A DNA stretch of 64,000 nucleotides, taken from positions 691,899 through 755,898 of the forward strand of contig CM067450.1 of the NCBI GenBank assembly GCA_034508935.3, written 5' to 3'. The notes beneath the pieces were generated by a model. That model ran no database searches. It was not told where the DNA came from and worked only from the letters and a program-made list of their open reading frames with translations. Positions 56,481 through 64,000 of the stretch are shown here, in pieces (positions within the stretch are counted from its first letter, which is position 1; the number at the start of each line of letters is the position of its first letter). The DNA is from Berghia stephanieae (lineage: Eukaryota; Mollusca; Gastropoda; Nudibranchia; Aeolidiidae). The position numbers were made by a program, and so were the translations under genes.

Positions 56481-58684
56481 GGAAAGAAAAACAGGACATT
56501 CAAATTAAGTCACCCGATGCCGTATTGATGGTCACTGGCGATTTTAACCAATGTAACGATTTTACTCTCCCGGGACTTCATCAATACGTGGACTGCGAGA
56601 CAAGGGACAAAAAAACATTAGATTTATTCCTGTGTAATATTAAAAATAGTTATAAATGTTTACCCCGTGCCCCATTAGGTTTATCTGACCACTGCATGCT
56701 CTTGCTACTCCCCACCTACCGCCCTGTTTTTAAACGTGTAAAACCAGTAAAGAAAAGTGTACAGATCTGGAACGGAAGTGTGTGTGAAGATTTGCGTGGT
56801 TGTTTTGAATGCACTGACTGGAATGTTTTTATCGAATCATGTGATAGTGTGGATGAGCTGAATGACTGTGTGAGTGAGTATTTAAAATTCTGTGAACAGC
56901 TAGTGTCTTGTAAAAAAGAAATAAAATATTATCCTAACAACAAGCCTTGGATAACAAAAGATCTAAAACTTTTATTGAACCAAAAGAAAACTCTCTATAC
57001 TAGTGGAAACAAAAAAGATCTGAAAACAAAACAAAAAGAGATAAAGAGGGTAATATCTAGTTGTAGAGATAAGTACAAAAATAAAATTGAAAAATGCTTT
57101 TCTTCTGGGGATATACGGGACACGTGGCGGGGGCTTAAAACTGCTGTGAACTATAATCCAAAGCCCACGATTATATCAGAAGATATCGAAATTGAAACTT
57201 TAAATAAATTTTATTCACGTTTCGACACAGCAAACACATTTGATATTGAAAATGAAAAACATAAATTAGACAGGGCTTTGGAAGATGAAATGACTATTGA
57301 GGTCAGTGAAGAGGAAACGAGATTCGTATTTTCGAAACTAAACGAGAGGAAGGCTGCTGGGCCGGATGGATTGAAAGGAAAACTATTAAAAGAATGTGCC
57401 CACCAGCTTTCCCCCATTTATACACATATTTTTAACTGGTCCCTCCAATGCGTTTCGATCCCTGAAATTTGGAAAACTTCAAAAATTATTCCTGTTCCAA
57501 AAAAAGAAAAACTTGAAACTATGAACGATCTCAGACCTGTTGCACTGACTTCAATAGTCATGAAATCTTTAGAAAAACTTGTTCTTGTTAAAATTAGGAA
57601 TCAGTTTATGCCATTGAGTGATAGTCATCAATTTGCTTACAAACCAGGACGTGGCGTAGAGGATGCCATTTTGCTGTTTACAAACAACATCTACAGGCAT
57701 CTAGATCACGCTAGGAGCTATTGCAGATTGCTTTTTGCAGATTTTTCTTCAGCGTTCAATACAATGCAACCTCAGTTGGTTGTTCAAAAATTGACTAGTC
57801 TGAATTTAAACAAGTATATAATTGCTTGGGTGCTCGAATTTCTTACGGAGAGAGCACAATATGTTCAATTAGGACAAAACAAATCTTCCTGTATAACTAC
57901 AAATACTGGTGCTCCTCAGGGTTGTGTATTGTCCCCTGTATTATTCACAATATACACGAATGACTGTAGAAGTCAAAACCTGAGTGTACCTTTAATAAAG
58001 TTTGCAGATGACACCGCTCTTCAAGGCCTCATAACAAATGGCAACGAAGTGGCTTATAGGCAAGAAATTGATAGATTTGTGTCTTGGTGTGATGCCCACC
58101 ACCTAGAGCTTAACATAAGCAAGACAAAGGAGCTAGTGATTGACTTTAGGAGAGTGAAGGAACCGATAGAACCGTTAAAATTAAAGGACCAATTCGTCCA
58201 GCGAGTTCCTCACTACAAATACCTTGGTGTAACGATTGATGACAGGCTCAAGTGGGATGAACACTTGAAAATAATTAGGCATAAGATGTGCAGACGTACA
58301 TATTTTTTATCAAAACTCTCTCAGTTTAGAATAGATAAAACCCTCTGCACATTATTTTATAGAGCAGTAATCGAAAGTGTTTTGTCATTTTGTATAACAG
58401 CTTGGGGAGGCAATTGCTTAGCAGTGGAAAGGAACAAAATAAATTCAAATATTAAAAAATCCATTAAACGCTATATAAATGATGTTGACGATGTAGATCT
58501 TTTATACGAGAAATTTTGTATAAATAAAATAACTAAAATATTAAATGACCAGTATCATCCACTAAGACCATCAATTATTATGTCAGAAAGAAGTGGTCGC
58601 CCTTTTTCTATTTCAACGAAAACAGAGAGACACCGAAAATCTTTTCTGCCGTCCAGTATTAGGCTTTATAACAACAAGCAATAA
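56477..58684 (+). CDS. LINE endonuclease C-terminus and reverse transcriptase
   Basis: 735 residues: VLMVTGDFNQCND and LGLSDHCML complete the endonuclease. The linker NKPWITKDLKLLLNQKKTLY is followed by KAAGPDGLKGKLLKECAHQL, DLRPVALTSIVMKSLEKLV, FADFSSAFNTMQP, TGAPQGCVLSPVLFTIYTND and KFADDTALQGLI (catalytic FADD intact). Then come the thumb YLGVTIDDRLKWDEHL and a C-terminal RPSIIMSERSGR. No internal stop. Confidence 0.93.
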   Translation: MRKEKQDIQIKSPDAVLMVTGDFNQCNDFTLPGLHQYVDCETRDKKTLDLFLCNIKNSYKCLPRAPLGLSDHCMLLLLPTYRPVFKRVKPVKKSVQIWNGSVCEDLRGCFECTDWNVFIESCDSVDELNDCVSEYLKFCEQLVSCKKEIKYYPNNKPWITKDLKLLLNQKKTLYTSGNKKDLKTKQKEIKRVISSCRDKYKNKIEKCFSSGDIRDTWRGLKTAVNYNPKPTIISEDIEIETLNKFYSRFDTANTFDIENEKHKLDRALEDEMTIEVSEEETRFVFSKLNERKAAGPDGLKGKLLKECAHQLSPIYTHIFNWSLQCVSIPEIWKTSKIIPVPKKEKLETMNDLRPVALTSIVMKSLEKLVLVKIRNQFMPLSDSHQFAYKPGRGVEDAILLFTNNIYRHLDHARSYCRLLFADFSSAFNTMQPQLVVQKLTSLNLNKYIIAWVLEFLTERAQYVQLGQNKSSCITTNTGAPQGCVLSPVLFTIYTNDCRSQNLSVPLIKFADDTALQGLITNGNEVAYRQEIDRFVSWCDAHHLELNISKTKELVIDFRRVKEPIEPLKLKDQFVQRVPHYKYLGVTIDDRLKWDEHLKIIRHKMCRRTYFLSKLSQFRIDKTLCTLFYRAVIESVLSFCITAWGGNCLAVERNKINSNIKKSIKRYINDVDDVDLLYEKFCINKITKILNDQYHPLRPSIIMSERSGRPFSISTKTERHRKSFLPSSIRLYNNKQ

Positions 58685-58833
58685 TCATTTTATATAATTA
58701 TTTCTCATTTTTACTTTTTAAAAATACAAATATTAATTTATTATTTTATTTGTTTTGCAATCTTTTCAATTTTCAATTTATAGTGACAGTTTTAACTATT
58801 TTACAGTGTTTGAAATTATTCATATTATAAAGC

Positions 58834-58855
58834 GCAGCTCTGGTTATAGAGCTGC
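58834..58855 (+). other. Perfect 8-bp hairpin in the LINE 3' UTR
   Basis: GCAGCTCT and AGAGCTGC pair around loop GGTTAT, about 105 bp before the terminal repeat. 3' stem-loops are known RT recognition sites in several LINE clades, so a role here is a reasonable inference. Confidence 0.55.
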
Positions 58856-58954
58856 TCCTTTTTTATATATATACATCCTATTTCCATTGTATTTTTATCT
58901 TATGTGTAAATTATAACACGTCTGTACAAAAAATTTCCTTTTTGGGATGCAAAT

Positions 58955-59062
58955 AAAGTATTATTATTATTATTATTATTATTTATTATTATTATTATTA
59001 TTATATTATATTATTATTATTATTATTATATTATTATTATTATTATTATATTATTATCATTA
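58955..59062 (+). repeat. (ATT)n array at the LINE 3' end
   Basis: It begins exactly at the AATAAAGTATTATT terminus of the LINE, so it probably grew from the element's own 3' terminal repeat. Confidence 0.85.
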
Positions 59063-59633
59063 TTGAAATTGAAACATAAACCAAATCCTTACAATTTCCA
59101 ACACGTTTCCGGTCACGGGTCAAAACTGACCCCATGGTCTGTACGTTCATGTGTCAAAAGACGGGCGTTTTGTTCTCTTAAAAAACAAACAAAGAACAAG
59201 AAAACAAGAAAACAAGAAAACAAAGACTTATCGAAACATTTTGATATGACAAGTCGTCAATTGAATATCGATGGATTAAAAAAGGCCTCATCTGTCATGA
59301 ATTCAACCTGGGACTTCCGTTAAGACTTCCTTGAAATTCAGGTTGAGAGTTTTTGACAAGATGACGGTTACTTAATCATTCGTGATAGGACGAGTTTTCT
59401 GGCCTAAATAAATAAATAAATAAATATATATATATATTAGGTGTTTTGACATAGGACAGAACGGCTGTTGCCAGTTTAACTGTTGGATGGAAAGGTTTTT
59501 TAGTCCCTGGTAATTTCCTGATAGAAGCCATAAACCTGGAGTCATTCAGCTTGATCCAATGACGGAAAGGTATAATCAATAACATGACAGAAACACTTGT
59601 GTTTATTTATAATCACAATCATTATTATTATTA

Positions 59634-59668
<35 letters not shown>

Positions 59669-60139
59669 TTATTATTATTATTATTTTATTATATTATTAA
59701 TTTATAAAACAAATCGACAGTGCTCCAGTGGCAGGTTAGGCGGGCACTCCTCGGACTACCCACACCGCCCCCAGACACACCCACCTTTTTTTTTTTTTTA
59801 GACTATAATTCAAGGTTTCATCCAGTTTTGTGTGTTGGTATCAATACCCACCCATATCATCACGTGGTCAAGGCATTTTGGCATCTGCCAATCCCAATAA
59901 ATGTCTGTGTCAAGGTCAATCGTGATGTCGCGTCAACGAGGAGAAAAAAAAAGACAACAACAAAAAATTATAATAACTGTCAAATCCTGTCATTACATTG
60001 GAAATTACGAAAGTCGGAATATTGTTTTATTTTGTATGAAATCCATTATAAATTTTAGGGTGATCTAGAACGAAACCTTTAGTTCATCTACCTCTTCCTG
60101 ACTCAAACTTTATAAAAATATTATATTAAAAAATAATAA
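59063..60139. other. Spacer with ATT and AAT microsatellites; no gene
   Basis: Short ATT arrays lie at 59620-59705 and AAAT/TA units at 59405-59440. The small frames have no recognised domain. Confidence 0.5.
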
Positions 60140-60430
60140 AACAGCATTTATTTGGCGCAATATCCACTAGACGTGCCCAAAGCGCTTTACAAGGGGTCCC
60201 AAGCCAACACCAATACTAAACATGAAGGACGAGACATGACGCCTGTCAGGCGATATTACAATTTTTTTCCCGACAAAGACAACGAACGACCATGTACTCA
60301 TTTTACTCCCGAGTACGGTGAGAGAATGTGAGTAAAGAGCCTTTTTCAAGGACTCGACTCTGCACCACTCAGAGCGGGTCTCGAAACCTGGACCTTCGAG
60401 AGTCATACCACTAGGCCCCATCACAGAACA
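60140..60430 (-). mobile_element. SINE family A, diverged copy
   Basis: On the minus strand: head with AGGTTTCGAGACCCGCTCTG, CTCTTTACTCACATTCTCTC, and tail GCTTTGGGCACGTCTAGTGG, then ATATTGCGCC. Confidence 0.8.
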
Positions 60431-60667
60431 GGGAGGGACACTGTTCTGTCGACCACATAGCTTCTTTATTAATTAAAATTTATTTCTAATTTCATCAATT
60501 TTTGGAGTAAACACATAGTTCTTGGTATCAAACCTATTGTAAATTTGACGCTGATTATGAATCTGACGTCAAAACAGCGAAAATCCGAAAATAAAAATAA
60601 CCACTTTTTTATACTGCCACGCCCCCCGATCGCCAATGGCCTCGAAAAATATTAACCAAGGCGGGAT

Positions 60668-60935
60668 TTACAAGCAACGACCGTCCCTCCGCTCGTTGCC
60701 CAGGTATTCGGCCACACACATTGCGATTTCACTACGACTTGCTTCAGCCGTGTCTGTCCCCAGATCGTCCCTGGTTGAAAACTGAGCGTGTAGGAGCCTT
60801 TTAAGTTGTTTATGAATGTCACGTCTGGGTTGTGTCGATACAGGACAATTGAATTGATTTCCCGTTTGTCGTTACTCTTGATGGACAGCTGGCATGTTGA
60901 CGATTGAAGGGTGGGGATGATCTCCCTTTGAATGG
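60668..60935 (-). CDS. Candidate C-terminal exon of an unrecognised host protein
   Basis: The acceptor CTGTTTCAG (AG at 60936-60937) opens a frame IQREIIPTLQSSTCQLSIKS, NDKREINSIVLYRHNPDVTF, INNLK. Just past a short A4 run (60799-60802) the protein-like sequence continues one frame over as RLLHAQFSTRDDLGTDTAEA, SRSEIAMCVAEYLGNERRDG, RCL and a TAA stop at 60668-60670. Both halves look like real helical protein and meet at the run. I do not recognise the family. Exons upstream were not established. Confidence 0.45.
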
Positions 60936-60989
60936 CTGAAACAGCTGGTAGAGTCGGCCATCACCGAATTTCTAAGTGTTACAGTTGTT

Positions 60990-61034
60990 GTCGTTGTTGT
61001 TTAGTAGTAGTAGTAGTAGTAGTTTGTCGTCGTA

Positions 61035-61069
<35 letters not shown>

Positions 61070-61112
61070 TAGTGGTAGTAATAGTAGTAGTAGTAGTAGT
61101 GGTAGTATAGTA

Positions 61113-61161
<49 letters not shown>

Positions 61162-61189
61162 TAGTAGTGTATTAGTAGTAGTAGTCGTA

Positions 61190-61224
<35 letters not shown>

Positions 61225-61225
61225 A
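60990..61225. repeat. (AGT)n interrupted microsatellite
   Basis: Multiple AGT/TAG runs separated by GTCGT and TATAG interruptions. A possible short coding piece on the minus strand just beyond it (MQNPTNCGVILDNIGGFH at about 61303-61250) was not supported further. Confidence 0.9.
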
Positions 61226-61389
61226 CTTGCTGACCTTGGCCTTTCTTCTTCTTCGTCTTGTGGAAACCTCCAATATTGTCGAGGATCACTCCACAGTTTG
61301 TAGGGTTTTGCATTGTAAACTTGTTAAAACTCTGCACATAATACTAATAAAAATTACATAGCTAGATTAATTTTTTTTTTAAAAGTCGC

Positions 61390-61590
61390 TTCCTAATCAT
61401 GCGAACGGGACGCCTCGGCTGCCTCTCTAATAATCCGTGTCATTTCCGTCCACTGTTCTCGATCTTTTGCTGTGGATGCTAATTTCATAAGGTCTTCCTT
61501 TGATTTTAATTCTTTGTTATTTTGAAGGCGTTTTAGGTCTCTATTGAGGACAGTGTGAATTGAATTCAATAGTCTGATGTCACGTCCCCC
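61390..61590 (-). mobile_element. LINE C-terminal fragment
   Basis: The minus frame reads RLLNSIHTVLNRDLKRLQNN, KELKSKEDLMKLASTAKDRE, QWTEMTRIIREAAEASRSHD and a stop. The D-R-x-x-W ending with a short basic/acidic tail is typical of the C terminus of several LINE ORF2 proteins. No RT core adjoins it. Confidence 0.5.
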
Positions 61591-61850
61591 CCACCAATGA
61601 GCAGCTTGATTCTAAACAAAGAAAATCGGTACTTTTTATATCTTCATGCTGGCTTGAACTTTTTCACACGTCATGTGATCAGAATGTAAAACGTCAAAAC
61701 ATGATCAGATTTATGTTTTTCTCCTCTGGATACACTTTTATACTAGTTGGAGAAGTATTTCATAAGGGCGTCCGCCATTGTTCCGATAGTTTAGAACCAG
61801 TTACTAAGTTACTATGCGTCATTCCAAGGGAAGTGACGTCACTTTTGAAG
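61580..61850 (+). repeat. Dispersed repeat family S, copy 2
   Basis: Inverted relative to 20870-21145, sharing TGATGTCACG, CTAAACAAAGAAAATCGG, TCAAAACATGATCAGATTTA, TGTTCCGATAGTTTAGAACC and GAAGTGACGTCAC. Confidence 0.7.
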
Positions 61851-62129
61851 CCTATTGACGTGGGTGGTCTACCTTGATATTTCTTGTGTCCAGATGGGTT
61901 GAAAAAAAGTATTCATGGCTTTATTAGGATGAAAATTTTCATCTCTTCCTAGTATATGAACAAAAAGCCGCCATCTTGCCTCCAGGATTTGAATGGATAA
62001 GGGTCTTTCATTGCATTTTTCATACAGTGTTTTATTGGGAGAATATTGGGCAAAGATGGATTGAATGATTCGAGCAAGATGGAAAACATGCTACGAACAC
62101 CTCATGAATGAAGAGAATGACAGGGAGAG

Positions 62130-62610
62130 GAAACAAGCAGTTCACAACCAAAAGAGAAGATAATCGATGAAATAAGCAAGAATGAAGTATGGCATGCAGT
62201 GAGCAAGATGGAAAGGAGGAAAGCAGTTGGACCAGACGAGATACCAGCAGCGGGTACCAAGAAATGCCTTGGTGATGAAGGGTTACATTTCCTGGTACGG
62301 TTATCCAACGACATCTTACAGAAAGAAAAAAGATGCTAGAAGAATGGACAAAAAGTACATTGATCCCCATATACAAAAATAAGGGAGATGTTCAAGAATG
62401 CGGCAACTATAGGGGGCATACAGTTGATGAGCCATACAATGAAGACATGGGGAAAGAGTAATCGATAAGAGGATTAGAAAAGATTTGGACAAAAGTGAAG
62501 AACAGTTTGGATTTGTTGCTGGTAAAAGTACAAAGGATACTTTAAAAGTGATCGCAGAGAAGTATAGAGAAAAGCCAAGAGAATTACACTGTATTCATTG
62601 ACAGGAAGGC
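62130..62610 (+). mobile_element. LINE reverse-transcriptase fragment
   Basis: The frames read KNEVWHAVSKMERRKAVGPD and EIPAA, then GDVQECGNYRGIQLMSHTMK-like sequence, and EEQFGFVAGKSTKDTL with EKYREKPRELHCIH. This is the fingers/palm part of a non-LTR RT with several breaks, and the catalytic box is missing. It differs from the L2-type LINE at 56 kb. Confidence 0.65.
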
Positions 62611-62671
62611 ATCAAGAGAATAACGTAGCAATGACTATCCCGCACAAATCTTTGGGCCTCTTTTTCGCTTA

Positions 62672-63424
62672 GGGAGCGTTCACATATTACGTCATCAAAA
62701 ATTTGCCCTTTTTAGACCCCCCCCCCCTCCCCAAGTCATCACTTGTCATCATTGACCTGACCCCCCCCCCCAACAGATGATGACGTCATCTAATTTAATA
62801 AAAACTAAAAGATAACTTAAATTTCACAATATTTATTATTCATTTTTCAAACCATAAACATTAATTATCAACGTTTGATAAAACACATTCAGACATTTTA
62901 TTAATTTCAGAAACTGTTGATAATTTGTTTTACGATACAATGGGGACATAAAATTTAAATTTGCAAAGATAAAATCTAACAAACATTATTTAAATTAGGC
63001 TACTTGGTGCAGGTGCTATTAAAAAAATTTCAGAAAGTGTAATTTAAAATAGTATAGGAGGCAAGTTATTTTATAGCATATTAGTCTTTTAGTGGAATGA
63101 ATTTCTGTTTCAATTTCCAAACATAAAATTAATTGATTCAAAAATGTTTCTGCCTTGGACCTCTGGCAATGTACTATAAATAGTATCATCAATTTCATCT
63201 TCATCGTCATCACTTTCTCCCATTTGCTGATCTTCTTTTTGCTAATTTATTTGGAATGCCATTTTTGAAGCTCTTGCATTTAATAAAATAGGCCTAATTT
63301 GCCTATGTTTTGATGACATCATCTTGGGTCTGACCCCCCCCCCCCTCCCCCATGTCAACACATGTCAACATTTGGTAGACCCCCCCTCCCCCCCTAGCTG
63401 ATGACGTAATATGTGAACGCTCCC
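62672..63424. mobile_element. Harbinger-like MITE, 753 bp, TTA target duplication
   Basis: The terminal inverted repeat GGGAGCGTTCACATATTACG, then TCATCA is perfect at both ends, and the element is flanked by TTA on each side (62669-62671 and 63425-63427). A 3-bp TTA duplication fits PIF/Harbinger. Subterminal C-runs and CATCACTTGTCATCA / TGTTGACATGTGTTGAC blocks are roughly mirrored. A short acidic minus frame (GESDDDEDEIDDTIYSTLP) near 63215 may be a leftover of a coding region. Confidence 0.85.
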
Positions 63425-63427
63425 TTA

Positions 63428-64000
63428 CGAAGTGCCCGAATTCGCGTCAAAATATGGGACGAAGCCGTTTCGTATATACTATTTAAAAAAATTAATTACG
63501 ACGCTGTTTATTGATGAATATGACTGAAAGTTGGCACACAGTTAGAAAAAAGGTCATTTTAGATTATGTCAAGCGACAAAACTCGTGCGATTACCAGAAG
63601 ACCGTTAAAAATAGATTTTTACTCTTTGGAGTAAAATATTTCTAAAACTACCGGGCGTGGAGGTTTTGTCGCTGACAAGGTAATACATGAACATTTCTTC
63701 TTTTTGGTTGTAAAATTTCATATGAATATGACGAGTACTTTTCCCGTATTTTACAAAACACCATCCTAATTTGCTCTTCAAGTTTCAATCTTTTAATCCA
63801 CTTATTACGCAAGATACAACCAAAGGTCAAAAAAAAGTGACGAAAAAGCGTCCCATATTTTCGCGTTTTTTTTCCTCTTTGCGGGTCATCCAAATAAATG
63901 ACACCTTTGAAACTGCATAACTTGTTTATTTATGAATGGATTTTCAAAATTCAAAAACATTTTTACTCAGTGGAGATAGGGCTTTGATTTTAGATATAAA
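63428..64000. other. Spacer; no gene recognised
   Basis: AT-rich with short frames only; nothing supported. Confidence 0.4.

Larger units (their letters stand above)
55950..58990 (+). mobile_element. L2/CR1-type LINE, nearly complete ORF2
   Basis: The coding part runs from a basic linker (GGIKTKFNRRPFRPFLPC at about 56020) through an APE endonuclease and RT to a stop at 58682-58684. It is followed by a 270-bp 3' UTR and an ATAAAG(TATT)n-style end that runs into an ATT array. L2/Maui-type elements share the ETWL, GDFN, SDH, GAPQG and FADD spacing. No ORF1 was found and the 5' end is probably truncated at the CA repeat. It looks young: only one or two frame breaks, one in a G/A-rich stretch near 56020 and one near 56470. 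Confidence 0.9.

Overview
This is a lophotrochozoan-style animal genome segment, most likely molluscan. Coding exons are sparse and spliced. Introns and spacers are crowded with microsatellites, long minisatellites, tRNA-derived SINEs, LINEs, Penelope-like elements, MITEs and DNA transposons. The phylum call is an inference from style and repeat types; no species marker was seen.

Two host genes are well supported, both on the minus strand. Gene 1 (6665-15897, perhaps starting at 20246) is an S1 serine protease. Five exons with matching splice phases give a 254-residue catalytic module with an intact His-Asp-Ser triad. An unusually long, basic, low-complexity region lies upstream and may be its N-terminal extension. 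Gene 2 (39337-51729) is a DUF229 / alkaline-phosphatase-superfamily membrane protein in two exons split by a 10 kb intron. A third candidate, one C-terminal exon of an unrecognised protein, lies at 60668-60935.

Layout. 1-5 kb: decayed LINE, SINE, MITE and a pogo-like end. 5-6.6 kb: minisatellites next to the protease stop codon. 6.7-20.2 kb: protease gene, whose introns hold two Penelope-like fragments each ending in a hammerhead-ribozyme fold, a SINE, and 49-bp and 69-bp arrays. 20.5-39 kb: intergenic repeat land with a CTATAGATAG-ended MITE family, a near-perfect 100-bp satellite (22.96-25.66 kb), LINE and SINE pieces, and a 1.2 kb hAT-type element with exact 8-bp target duplications. 39.3-51.7 kb: DUF229 gene, whose intron carries a 5.75 kb P-superfamily (THAP9-like) transposon inserted in an older inverted-repeat element. 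52.2-55 kb: 26-bp satellite of about 109 units. 55.9-59 kb: nearly complete L2/CR1-type LINE. 60-64 kb: SINE, candidate exon, LINE scraps and a 753-bp Harbinger-like MITE.

Most interesting threads: (1) two hammerhead folds flanking a Penelope-like copy; (2) a family in which an inverted pair of hammerhead-like arms is followed by tandem repeats sharing one core, expanded independently into the 49-bp and 100-bp arrays; (3) a protease with a Phe before its activation site, a non-tryptic S1 pocket and a decapeptide-repeat region upstream; (4) several reading-frame breaks in otherwise intact genes that fall on or close to homopolymer runs, suggesting consensus-sequence errors.
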